Assembly (NCBI GenBank): GCA_944388995.1
Contig: CALXKN010000001.1
Span: 62,001-126,000 of the forward strand
Direction: 5' to 3'
Origin: an uncultured Spirochaetota bacterium
GTDB taxonomy: Bacteria > Spirochaetota > Spirochaetia > JAFGXN01
Length of the DNA stretch: 64,000 bases
Below, in pieces: positions 52,151 through 60,308 of the stretch. Position numbers and translations under genes: made by a program. The notes beneath the pieces were generated by a model. That model saw nothing but the letters and a program-made list of their open reading frames with translations. It searched no databases and was not told the DNA's origin. Every line of letters starts with the position of its first letter. Positions within the stretch are counted from its first letter, which is position 1.

Positions 52151-53401
52151 TTAATCACTTTTCAGAAATCCGCTTCGGGAGACAAGCGCCATCCCCAGCG
52201 AAAATGACGCATAAAACGAAGAAACGCTCAGCCATTCGGTCCGACTGTGAAAAAGATGCCCGCCGGCAAAAATATTCGGACAAGGAATACCATGCTCGCT
52301 CAGTCTGGCACCGTCGGTTCCGCCTCTGACAGCGCGGAACCGCGGTTCGATTCCGACAGATTTCATTGTTTCAGATAAATACTCCACCAGCCCGGACGGA
52401 ATGTATGCCTTCATATTGCGGTATTGCCACACGGTACGAAGCGTGATTTCAGCTCCGGAAAAAATCTTTTCCACCGAACGCACCGCATCTTTCAAAAAAT
52501 CGATGCGCCGCATCATAGAGTCTTCATCAAAATCCCTTAAAAGCACCGTCAAAACAGCTTTCTCCAACGAACCGTTCAAAGAAACGGGGCAATAATAACC
52601 GTCGGCGCCTTCGGTACTCTCCGGTTTTTCATCATCCGGCAATGCCGTTATGATTCGCGAAGCGACATCAAGCGCGTTGATCAATTTCCCTTTTGCCTGC
52701 CCGAGATGAGCCTCTTTTCCTCTGATTTCGATTGTCGCAGACACCGCATTGAAGCACTCACATTCGGCTTCACCAAGCGTTCCGCCGTCAAACGTAAAAG
52801 CATACTGCGGACAAAAATCCGCAAGCGGCGGATTTTCCATTCCGCGACCGACTTCTTCATCAGTCGTAAAAAGAAAAAAAAGTTCTCCGTGAGGCAGGGA
52901 TTCTTTTAAAAATTTCCGAATCATTCCGGAAAGAACCGCCGCTCCGGCTTTGTCGTCAGCTCCCAAAAGCGTCTCGCCCGTCGAAGTCACGATATCGTCC
53001 CCGATAAAATTCAGCAGCTCAGGAGACTCCCGGGGAGATAAAAGCAATCCGTTTTTTAACCGGATGCCGCCTCCTTGGTAATTTCTGACAATCTGCGGAG
53101 AAATATTACTGCCGCTGCAATCCGGCGAGGTATCAACGTGCGCCAGAAAACCGAAAGCCGGATGATCTTCATATCCGACCGTTGCCGGCAGTCTCACCAT
53201 CAGGTATCCGTTTTCGTAAAAAACCGGCTCTTCCCCCCAACTGCGGAAAAGATTTTCAAGACGGCGTAAAATCACTGTTTCTCCTTCGCTTGTCGGCTTG
53301 GAAACGGCATCGGGAGAAGATGCGCTCGATATCTTTACCAACGAAGCAAACATCCGCATCAAAAACCGACGGTCATCTTCATTTATTTCTGTCAAAATCA
53401 C
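52151..53401 (-). CDS. pepT: Peptidase T (tripeptide aminopeptidase)
   Basis: The 416-residue M20 metallopeptidase has FGFLAHVDTSPDCSG (first zinc His and catalytic Asp), LLGADDKAGAAVL (bridging Asp), FLFTTDEEVGRGME (catalytic and metal Glu), and FRAVRGGTDGARLSEHGIPCPNIFAGG near the end. It removes N-terminal residues from tripeptides in the cytosol. The start is a GTG overlapping the stop of the EIIA-like gene; a TTG six bases on is an alternative. Confidence 0.92.
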   Translation of the reverse strand: MILTEINEDDRRFLMRMFASLVKISSASSPDAVSKPTSEGETVILRRLENLFRSWGEEPVFYENGYLMVRLPATVGYEDHPAFGFLAHVDTSPDCSGSNISPQIVRNYQGGGIRLKNGLLLSPRESPELLNFIGDDIVTSTGETLLGADDKAGAAVLSGMIRKFLKESLPHGELFFLFTTDEEVGRGMENPPLADFCPQYAFTFDGGTLGEAECECFNAVSATIEIRGKEAHLGQAKGKLINALDVASRIITALPDDEKPESTEGADGYYCPVSLNGSLEKAVLTVLLRDFDEDSMMRRIDFLKDAVRSVEKIFSGAEITLRTVWQYRNMKAYIPSGLVEYLSETMKSVGIEPRFRAVRGGTDGARLSEHGIPCPNIFAGGHLFHSRTEWLSVSSFYASFSLGMALVSRSGFLKSD

Positions 53402-53847
53402 ACTCCTTCAAAAAATTCGGAGACCTCTTCGGCCGTCTGCGCATTCATTAAAAACTCTCTGCGCCGAGGAGCCCCCAAAAATCCGGCCAACTCCGCCAAA
53501 GCCCGGATATGTCCTGAAAAATCATTCATCGGAGACAACAGTAAAACAATAATATGGGTCAACCCTCCGTCGGGAGCACCGAAATCAATTCCTTGAGGCG
53601 AAAATCCGATGGTTATCGAAACCCGATCCAGCGAACGGATGCGCGCATGAGGCACGGCAATTCCGTGTTCGGCCGCCGTCGACTGCCGGAGCTCCCTCTC
53701 CATGACAGCCGCCGTTATTTCATCGAAATCGGAACGATTGTCTGCCGCACAATAAAGTTCCGTCAACTCAAACAACGCCTCCTCTTTTGTAGAAGCGGAT
53801 AAGTGCATTTTAATGCGCGAAGGATGAACGGCATTTCGTAAAGTCAT
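53398..53847 (-). CDS. PTS EIIA(Ntr/Fru)-type protein
   Basis: The 149-residue domain has the phosphorylatable histidine in GIAVPHARI (His67), preceded by EREL, and the late FLGAPRRREFLMNAQT helix. It stands alone, with no membrane EIIB/C in view. It is therefore more likely a PtsN-like regulator than a sugar transporter part. It sits between the exported barrel-like protein and pepT. Overlap with pepT is 4 bases. Confidence 0.88.
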   Translation of the reverse strand: MTLRNAVHPSRIKMHLSASTKEEALFELTELYCAADNRSDFDEITAAVMERELRQSTAAEHGIAVPHARIRSLDRVSITIGFSPQGIDFGAPDGGLTHIIVLLLSPMNDFSGHIRALAELAGFLGAPRRREFLMNAQTAEEVSEFFEGV

Positions 53848-53859
53848 GACACCCGGCTC

Positions 53860-54630
53860 TTAAAAAACCATTCCGAATCCCAAATAAATTCCGGGATACA
53901 TAACCGACTCAATTCGGTTGCGGTTCAGCAAATTGTTCCTTGAAGAAAATCCGGCCGTAAAATCCGCCTTCAGCGAAATCGAAAAATCGCCGCTCAGAAT
54001 AAAATCAAAACCGACAAAGGGCGCTATCATTCCGCACGGAAGAGCGATTTCGTCGTACTGCGCATTAATCGCTTTCAGGTACCCTGATTCGATCAGCTGC
54101 AGAAAACCGCCCTGAACCCCGCCGAAAAAGGAAACCCACGACGCAATCGGGTAAATGCCTCCGATTAATGCCCTCAGCGTTAAAACCTTCATCGAGGAGT
54201 TATCCTCTTCCAGATATTCGTTTGCGGAATCAAACAGAAACGTTCCTCCCCACGAAAATCCGCCGCCGAGAAGCAGGTAATCGGCAACAACAAAACGCAG
54301 TTCAATGTCGACGCCTCCGTTTAAGGTTGTCGAGACCGGAGTCCCTCCGTAATCGGGGTTAAATGCGTAATCACTGACAAAATCGACCCCCGACCCCATG
54401 TAAAACGGATAAAAAAGGCTGACGGTTACCGACGTCCGGGCTCTATGCACAACCGGCGTCTGCTCAACCAAAACCGGCCCCGCAACCGGAAGAGGCTCCG
54501 GGACGGGAGCTGAATAATCGCCGGTCACATAGCCGTCGTCGTCGACGGTGTACTCCGAAATTCCTTCCTCCTGCGCCCGGAGCGGAACGGCCGACATCAA
54601 AAAGAAAATCAATACCTGCCATTTCCTCAT
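53860..54630 (-). CDS. Exported beta-barrel-like protein, unknown function
   Basis: The 256-residue protein has a signal peptide (RKWQVLIFFLMSAVPLRAQ), a Pro/Val-rich linker (PVPEPLPVAGPVLVEQTP) and about eight amphipathic strands. The alternating pattern ends in aromatic GFGMVF, fitting a small outer-membrane barrel. The ATG at 54630 shares one base with the glpQ stop (TGATG); the long upstream extension of the frame runs inside glpQ and is rejected. Confidence 0.68.
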   Translation of the reverse strand: MRKWQVLIFFLMSAVPLRAQEEGISEYTVDDDGYVTGDYSAPVPEPLPVAGPVLVEQTPVVHRARTSVTVSLFYPFYMGSGVDFVSDYAFNPDYGGTPVSTTLNGGVDIELRFVVADYLLLGGGFSWGGTFLFDSANEYLEEDNSSMKVLTLRALIGGIYPIASWVSFFGGVQGGFLQLIESGYLKAINAQYDEIALPCGMIAPFVGFDFILSGDFSISLKADFTAGFSSRNNLLNRNRIESVMYPGIYLGFGMVF

Positions 54631-55382
54631 CAGCAAATTCCCGCATCCCGCAACGTCAGCGGACAGTTGGTACAAATTCCGATAACGCCTTCGTTTTTCA
54701 GACGCAAAGCTTCCTGCGCGTCGTTGACGGTCCACGTCATAACGGGAAGGTTTCGCTTTTTCAGAGCTTTCAGCATCCGACCGGAAAACAAAAGCTGCCG
54801 GCCGGGTTTCAGGTGAGTCGACCGCGCCACATACCAACCGAAACCCCGTTTCCAAAGCAACGGAACGTCATCGTCTTCAGCAAAAATGACGGCTGTCAGC
54901 GGAAACCCTTTTTTCCGCGCCCGCCGGACAATAAACGGATTAAACGAAGAAATCATTGAATGCCCGCGAAGGTTCTTTTCGTCAACCAGATTTATCACTT
55001 CGTCAACCAGTTTGGCGTCTCCGAAAAAGTGCGGCGTCTTAATTTCGATATCGTAGAAAACCGAAGAACCGAGTAAATCGAAAACCTCTTCCAAAAGCGG
55101 AATCTTTTCCCCGGCAAACCGTTTGTCAAACGATGAACCGGCGTCAAGGGAACGGAGAACGGCAAAAGGCGTTTCTTCGACTTTGTAATCAGCCCCGCAG
55201 ATTCTCCGCGTCCGAAAGTCGTGAATCACCACCAATTCGCCGGTCGCGCAGCGGTGCACATCCAACTCAACCGCTGCGATACGGTTTTCCGAAACCCAGC
55301 GGAATGCGGCCAAAGTATTCTCCGGAGCGTCTGTTTTCCCTCCGCGGTGAGCAAACAATAACGGAAGCACCGCACTCTCCAT
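54630..55382 (-). CDS. glpQ: Glycerophosphodiester phosphodiesterase
   Basis: The 250-residue GDPD-family protein has the catalytic HRGGKTDAPENTLAAF, ELDVHR and VVIHDF motifs, then YDIEIKTP and VMTWTVND near the end. It has no signal peptide, so it is cytoplasmic, acting on phospholipid head-group diesters to release glycerol-3-phosphate. The ATG at 55382 has GGAGG ahead. A promoter and an 18-base palindrome lie between it and the upstream gene. Its product is the substrate of the GlpA-type enzyme about 6 kb downstream on the same strand. Confidence 0.9.
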   Translation of the reverse strand: MESAVLPLLFAHRGGKTDAPENTLAAFRWVSENRIAAVELDVHRCATGELVVIHDFRTRRICGADYKVEETPFAVLRSLDAGSSFDKRFAGEKIPLLEEVFDLLGSSVFYDIEIKTPHFFGDAKLVDEVINLVDEKNLRGHSMISSFNPFIVRRARKKGFPLTAVIFAEDDDVPLLWKRGFGWYVARSTHLKPGRQLLFSGRMLKALKKRNLPVMTWTVNDAQEALRLKNEGVIGICTNCPLTLRDAGIC

Positions 55383-55393
55383 AAAAAGCCTCC

Positions 55394-55411
55394 TGTTGTC
55401 GCCCGACAACA
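55394..55411 (-). promoter_or_regulatory. Perfect palindrome in the glpQ leader
   Basis: TGTTGTCG-CC-CGACAACA, an 8-base perfect inverted repeat, lies between the -10 box and the ribosome site of glpQ. It could be an operator or a leader hairpin. Confidence 0.5.
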
Positions 55412-55415
55412 ACTT

Positions 55416-55445
55416 ACATTACCACACGGAGCAACTGATTGTCAA
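55416..55445 (-). promoter_or_regulatory. Promoter of the glpQ run
   Basis: Minus-strand TTGACA (55440-55445), an 18-base spacer, then TAATGT (55416-55421), just after the stop of the upstream gene. Confidence 0.65.
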
Positions 55446-56954
55446 TCAGCCTTTGACTCTTTCGATCCGTACAATTCCCTCTCCGGAAGCAACAACTCTG
55501 AAACGGTAATCGTTATAAACCGGCGATTTCATTCCGCTGTCCTTTTCTCCGACACAAAGAATCAGACCGATGTGGTAAACCCGTCCCGCCTGAACCGATT
55601 CAAGCCGGTCCTCGTCATTGAGAACAAAGAGCTCTTCGACAGCGGAATCCATTTTGTAAAAACACCGCCGTAAATCAAACCGCAGAATGTCGGTGACGCT
55701 CGGCAACCGCGGATGATTTTGCGTCAGACGCCGGCTTTTGAAGCTTGTCTTTTTCTGAAAGCGTAAAATATCTTCGGAAAGCAGATATTTATCCAATTTG
55801 TTTTTATCCCGCTCGCGCAAATCCTTTACCTGCGGCGGCAGTTTATTCATTGAAGTAAAAGAAACCCACTCGCGCGTAAAACCGCTGCGCTTACGGTTTT
55901 TCGGATCAATTAAGTGCTGCTCGCGGTCGGCCGCAAAAATCGGTGAAATCTTTTTCGAATACTCTTTCAGATTGTCTTTAATCTGATCGCGCAGAACGTA
56001 AGCCAACACACCGCTGAGAATCCATAGAGCCGGCTGATTGGCGAATTTGTTGACAATCAGCAATGTAATGAGAAGAAAAATAAACATGGCGATGGCAGTA
56101 GAAATCGAAATCAACGCAAAACTGATCTGCTTCGGATTACGAGAATTTGTTCTCGACATATGAAGATTCAGTTCTGACCACTTGCGGATACTGTGCTCGC
56201 GGAAGATGAACGCTTCGTTTTTTTTGTTATTGTATTTATATGTATAATGAAGATACTCCTGTTCCTTGCGGTATCCGATATTTTTTTTAATGGCTTCCGT
56301 ACAAAGCGCCGCCAGCTCCTCTTCATGGCCGATCAACGCCGTATCGTAAACGTACCACAGCAAATTTTCAAAATCAAGACTAATGCCTTCATCAACCCAG
56401 CGGTAACTCCACAGAAGTTCCTCGTCGTCCGATCCGACGTAAAAAAAATCGCGGTGTTTGCGGAAAGCGCCGAATACAGCCTCAATTTTTTCCCGGTAGG
56501 CGGTAAAAATCTCGGCGGGATGATAGTCTTCTTCGTCAATTTTGTGCTTCAGCTTCCGGAACTCGGACTTTAAAATCTCCATTCGGTCGCGGAAAATATT
56601 GCAGAACGTCTTTAATTCGTAAATGATCGCCTCTTTATTTCCGGCCTTTCCTTCCCGGTACCCGTCGATCAGCGACTCCAGCCGCCACAACGGATTGGTT
56701 TTGATATGATGGCTGAGCAAATCGTCCAATGAGAAATCAAGAATGGTGAACCGGGTATAAGAAAAATAGTCGTCGAAAAAATCTTCGGACGAATACGTCG
56801 ACGGATTGATTCCCAGCTGAGACGGAACAAAAAAGTAAGCGGTGACATCATAGGTATTGGTTTCGATTTTTTTCTTGCGCGCGATCGGGTAATCGATTTT
56901 CAGCTCGATCTGAAACGGCCCGCGTTTGGCGACTCTGACTTTGACTTCACCCAT
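55446..56954 (-). CDS. Two-helix membrane protein of unknown function, coupled to the SPL-like gene
   Basis: The 502-residue protein is not recognised. The first 90 residues are strand-rich. A helical, highly charged region covers about 100-270. Two adjacent transmembrane helices follow (about 280-305 and 308-325). The C-terminal half is basic and ends in strands (VYHIGLILCVGEKDSG; RFRVVASGEGIVRIERV). There is no signal peptide, so both large parts are probably cytoplasmic around a hairpin anchor. Its ATG overlaps the stop of the radical SAM gene by eight bases, strongly suggesting joint translation. Confidence 0.7.
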   Translation of the reverse strand: MGEVKVRVAKRGPFQIELKIDYPIARKKKIETNTYDVTAYFFVPSQLGINPSTYSSEDFFDDYFSYTRFTILDFSLDDLLSHHIKTNPLWRLESLIDGYREGKAGNKEAIIYELKTFCNIFRDRMEILKSEFRKLKHKIDEEDYHPAEIFTAYREKIEAVFGAFRKHRDFFYVGSDDEELLWSYRWVDEGISLDFENLLWYVYDTALIGHEEELAALCTEAIKKNIGYRKEQEYLHYTYKYNNKKNEAFIFREHSIRKWSELNLHMSRTNSRNPKQISFALISISTAIAMFIFLLITLLIVNKFANQPALWILSGVLAYVLRDQIKDNLKEYSKKISPIFAADREQHLIDPKNRKRSGFTREWVSFTSMNKLPPQVKDLRERDKNKLDKYLLSEDILRFQKKTSFKSRRLTQNHPRLPSVTDILRFDLRRCFYKMDSAVEELFVLNDEDRLESVQAGRVYHIGLILCVGEKDSGMKSPVYNDYRFRVVASGEGIVRIERVKG

Positions 56955-58155
56955 CGATTTCTCCGAAAAGTTTTTTCCTGTACGCCGTCTTCATGGCATC
57001 CTCAAATTCTTCGTTGTTTTTGTATCCGAAACCGAAAACATCATTCCACAGCCGTCCGTCTTCCATACAAAGATAGAAGAAAACCGATTTTTTCCATGAA
57101 TCAGGGAAAAAATCGTAGACGGTCCGAAACAGCTCTTTTTTCCTTGCGTAAGGATAGGAGAATTTTCCGGCGGTTTCTTCCGTTTCCATCTGCAGAATTT
57201 TTGTCGCTTCCCCCCGCTCCCGTATGCGCCGCATCACAGGTTTGATAAACGTCAGCGTTCCCAGTGAAACCGTCACCGTCTCTTCCGGCGAAAACAGTCC
57301 GGTGATGCGGCGCACAGCCGCGCCGTACTCCTCCCGCCAGCCGCGGTACCAGACAATCGGATGAAAATGAAATCCCACCCGGATTCCGTTATCGGCGGCG
57401 CGGCGGGCGGCTTCCAGCCGCCTCGGGAGCGGGGCCGTCAGCCGCTCTTCGTTGAGGATGACCGGCTGCGTATTGAGGCTCCACGTCGCAAAAACATTGG
57501 GCGGCGGTAAAAGCGCGCACAACTCGTCAACGCGGTCGCTTTTCGTTTTCAGCTCCAGCAGCACGTTCGGGTGACGGCGCGCAAACTCAAAAAGCGCTTC
57601 CAATATGCCGTTGCGGTTTCCCCACATCAGCGAATCAGAAGACTGTCCGGTTCCGATATGATACAGCCGGTCCGGATCCATTCCGCGCTCCCATTCGGCC
57701 AGCCGTTCCCGCAAATCGGAACGGAAAACAATGCGGTTGCCGTGATAAAACGACTGAATCGAGCAGTAGGTGCAGCCGAAACCGCACCGCATCACCGCAT
57801 CCAAGGTCAGCAGCCCGCAACACCGCGTTTTCGGCGAACAGACGGGACAGCGTCCGATGATTTTCGTTTCCCCGCAGGCCGAAATCCATTCAAACGGCGG
57901 CGAATGAAACGGCGGCGGTTCTCCGTAAACCTTCTCCGCCGCCCGGAGGGCTTCATAGCGGCGCGTAAACCCGTCCAGAATTTTTTTAACGGCCGTCTTT
58001 CCGGACGATTTTCCGGCAAGATCCGGATTCCAAAACGGACGCGGATCCTCCCCCCACTGAATCAAATCGCCGGCCATCGTTTCCAGCCGTTTTTTTTCCT
58101 GAAACGTCAGCCTGTATTCCGATTCGATTTCGGCTGAAAATTCCGCCGCCTTCAT
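56947..58155 (-). CDS. Spore photoproduct lyase family radical SAM protein
   Basis: The 402-residue protein has the radical SAM cluster motif CGFGCTYC (Cys124, 128, 131) and SPL-family surroundings (YCSIQSFYHGNRI; LELKTKSDRV; SLNTQPVI; FHFHPIVWY). A second cysteine group precedes it (Cys94, 103, 106, 112, 113 in CPVCSPKTRCCG), perhaps a zinc or extra cluster site. True SPL repairs the spore thymine dimer, but nothing here suggests sporulation, so another DNA lesion or substrate is likely. It has its own promoter overlapped by a palindrome. Confidence 0.82.
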   Translation of the reverse strand: MKAAEFSAEIESEYRLTFQEKKRLETMAGDLIQWGEDPRPFWNPDLAGKSSGKTAVKKILDGFTRRYEALRAAEKVYGEPPPFHSPPFEWISACGETKIIGRCPVCSPKTRCCGLLTLDAVMRCGFGCTYCSIQSFYHGNRIVFRSDLRERLAEWERGMDPDRLYHIGTGQSSDSLMWGNRNGILEALFEFARRHPNVLLELKTKSDRVDELCALLPPPNVFATWSLNTQPVILNEERLTAPLPRRLEAARRAADNGIRVGFHFHPIVWYRGWREEYGAAVRRITGLFSPEETVTVSLGTLTFIKPVMRRIRERGEATKILQMETEETAGKFSYPYARKKELFRTVYDFFPDSWKKSVFFYLCMEDGRLWNDVFGFGYKNNEEFEDAMKTAYRKKLFGEIDG

Positions 58156-58210
58156 TTTGTTCCGATCCTTCCGATTTCAACGGGAAATCATCCGTTTTAC
58201 CGATGTCTGT

Positions 58211-58245
58211 TCTGTCATTATAACAGACGCCGTCAAATATTTCAA
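58211..58245 (-). promoter_or_regulatory. Promoter with overlapping palindrome for the SPL-like gene
   Basis: Minus-strand TTGAAA (58240-58245), a 17-base spacer, then a perfect TATAAT (58217-58222). The -10 lies inside a 17-base inverted repeat, TCTGT-CATTATA-ACAGA (58211-58227), so a bound protein would block it. It is back-to-back with the tRNA promoter. Confidence 0.6.
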
Positions 58246-58257
58246 TCAGAAAAGCAC

Positions 58258-58284
58258 TTGACATTTCTTATGTTATGATATAAA
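58258..58284 (+). promoter_or_regulatory. Promoter of the tRNA-Thr gene
   Basis: TTGACA (58258-58263), then TATAAA (58279-58284) at 15-base spacing, or a shifted AT-rich -10 at 17. It lies about 14 bases before the tRNA. Confidence 0.6.
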
Positions 58285-58297
58285 TATGAGACGGTAT

Positions 58298-58369
58298 GCC
58301 ACTTTAGCTCAGGGGTAGAGCAACGCACTCGTAATGCGTAGGTCGTGGGTTCAAATCCCATGAGTGGCT
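58298..58369 (+). tRNA. tRNA-Thr (anticodon CGT)
   Basis: The 72-base gene folds as a full cloverleaf: acceptor GCCACTT/GAGTGGC (one T-G pair), D arm GCTC/GAGC, anticodon stem ACGCA/TGCGT with loop CTCGTAA, T arm GTGGG-TTCAAAT-CCCAT. The anticodon CGT reads ACG (threonine). The 3' CCA is not encoded; the sequence continues T-rich. Confidence 0.96.
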
Positions 58370-58388
58370 TTCTTTTTCTTTCTTGCTG

Positions 58389-58416
58389 TAAATTATATAC
58401 TTTTTCTTTCCGATAG
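58389..58416 (+). promoter_or_regulatory. Sigma-28 (FliA)-like promoter of the chemotaxis receptor pair
   Basis: TAAATTAT (58389-58396), a 12-base spacer, then TCCGATAG (58409-58416), close to TAAAGTTT-N11-GCCGATAA. GAGGGAG then precedes the ATG at 58437. Confidence 0.55.
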
Positions 58417-58436
58417 TAGAGAGAGGGAGTATTTTC

Positions 58437-60308
58437 ATGGGCATTTACCGTAAATTTATCCTGTTTCTGTCACTTACCGCACTGGCGGGAACTTCGTTTT
58501 TCTCGTTTTTCGGAAGTTTGTATGAAACCGCTTCGGTAAGGACAGCGCTTCTTATTCTTGCGATTGCGGACGCATTCACTGTCTTTGTTGCAGGCATCAC
58601 CGCATTACTCCTGCTTCCCGCTTTCAGATCTTACAAAAACGGACAACTCCCCTCAACATTGGAAGAGCTTTCGGCAATCGAAACACTCTTTTTAAAATCC
58701 GTTACGGCGGTTTTTTTCTTAGTCTTCCCGTTGTCGGCAATCGGGGCGGAACTGCTCCTGATTTACGTATGGCATCACGTTTTCGATCTTTCCGATGTCA
58801 TTATTTTTTCGGTTATGGCGGGCTTACCGCTCCTGTACGCCAATGTTTATTATGTAAAACGGATCTGCAACTGCCGCGGCAAGGCAGAAACGATAACCGA
58901 AAGGTCGATCTCTATCCGGTCTCCCCGCAAATGGCTTTTCCGCTTTTTTGCTTCCGGAACAGCTTTGATTTGGGTCATGCCGCTGACCTCCGTTCTGGCC
59001 ATTATTCTCGGCCACTCCCCGACAGAGGAAGACTCGGCCTACCGTTTCTATCTGTTTTCTTCAATTGCCGGAACTTCGGCCGCTTTGATTCTGGCCTGCT
59101 TTCCGATTGCCCTCTTCTGTTTGGATATCCGTATTCAAACCAACAAACTCCTCTCATGGGTTCAGGAACGGAAAAGAACCAGAAATTTTTCCGCCCGGCT
59201 GACCTACTGTTTCACGCCCGATATGATTATATTGGAAGATAAAATCAACCGGTTTATGAGTCAAATCAGGGAGTCTTTGAATTTCCTGAAAAAAGAATCG
59301 ATGCTTATTATTGAGGAAAAAGAAAATTTGACCGTCAGCGGAGAAAGCTCCGTTCAGACGTTGCGCACACTTTCCGAATCGCTCTCGCAAATCAAAGAAT
59401 CCGCAGACAGTCAGAAAGAGCTGATTGATCTGACCGATAACGAAGTCACATCATTGGTATCGGGAGCCGTCGATATGATTCAGCAGGTTTCACATCAAAA
59501 TCAGTCGATTCAGCAAAGTTCGGCATCTGTATCCGAAATCAGTTCCGCCGTTGCCTCTATCGCCGAAATGGCGCGGCAGGCGACCATTATCTCCACGCTG
59601 ATGAAGGAATCCAGCGAATCGGGACATTTAACCCTGAAGCAGACCACAGAGATGATCAAATCGATTCAGACCGCATCTTTGGACATTCAGGCCATTCTGC
59701 AGTCCATTCAAAAGATTGCCAAACAAACCAACCTGCTGTCGATGAACGCTTCCATTGAGGCTGCGCACGCCGGAGATACCGGACGCGGATTCGCCATCGT
59801 CGCCGATGAAGTCCGTTCGCTGTCGGCGCTTTCCAACAAAAACGCAAAGGAAATTGAAACCCACATCGAAATGATGATTGAAAAGGTCAACCGCGGCGTC
59901 GACGCCATTACAGCCGCCGGAAACGCATTTAACGATATAGTCAGCAATATCGATGAGAATTTCGATTTGATGAACCGTATCGCTGAGAGTATGTCGGCGC
60001 AACAAAAAACTACTCAGACCACTTTGGAATCAACCTTTGACATCGTCAAATCGACAGAACAGATTTCTTCATTCGCCGAGAAACAGAACCAATACACACA
60101 GAACATCAAAGAAATCATGAACGAAGTCGTTTCGCTGGCCGACGGAATCACAAAGACAATCGAAGAGCAGCAAAAGGAATTGGACGAACTTTCAAACATT
60201 TTTCAAGAAGCTTTTATCGGAATTGAAAATGACCGTTCCATGGCACAAAGTATGCTCGACTCCGTATTGATTTTCCAGAACGAATCCACCGAGGAGGAGA
60301 AACAATGA
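58437..60308 (+). CDS. Methyl-accepting chemotaxis-type receptor with polytopic membrane sensor
   Basis: The 623-residue receptor has about six transmembrane helices in the first 235 residues and no large periplasmic domain. A long cytoplasmic coiled coil follows, with the signalling tip QTNLLSMNASIEAAHAGDTGRGFAI-type sequence (near residues 425-450) and EVRSLSALSNKNAKEIETHI. The tip binds CheA/CheW in relatives. Sensing must occur in or near the membrane, or through another protein. Its stop overlaps the second receptor by four bases. Confidence 0.88.
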   Translation: MGIYRKFILFLSLTALAGTSFFSFFGSLYETASVRTALLILAIADAFTVFVAGITALLLLPAFRSYKNGQLPSTLEELSAIETLFLKSVTAVFFLVFPLSAIGAELLLIYVWHHVFDLSDVIIFSVMAGLPLLYANVYYVKRICNCRGKAETITERSISIRSPRKWLFRFFASGTALIWVMPLTSVLAIILGHSPTEEDSAYRFYLFSSIAGTSAALILACFPIALFCLDIRIQTNKLLSWVQERKRTRNFSARLTYCFTPDMIILEDKINRFMSQIRESLNFLKKESMLIIEEKENLTVSGESSVQTLRTLSESLSQIKESADSQKELIDLTDNEVTSLVSGAVDMIQQVSHQNQSIQQSSASVSEISSAVASIAEMARQATIISTLMKESSESGHLTLKQTTEMIKSIQTASLDIQAILQSIQKIAKQTNLLSMNASIEAAHAGDTGRGFAIVADEVRSLSALSNKNAKEIETHIEMMIEKVNRGVDAITAAGNAFNDIVSNIDENFDLMNRIAESMSAQQKTTQTTLESTFDIVKSTEQISSFAEKQNQYTQNIKEIMNEVVSLADGITKTIEEQQKELDELSNIFQEAFIGIENDRSMAQSMLDSVLIFQNESTEEEKQ

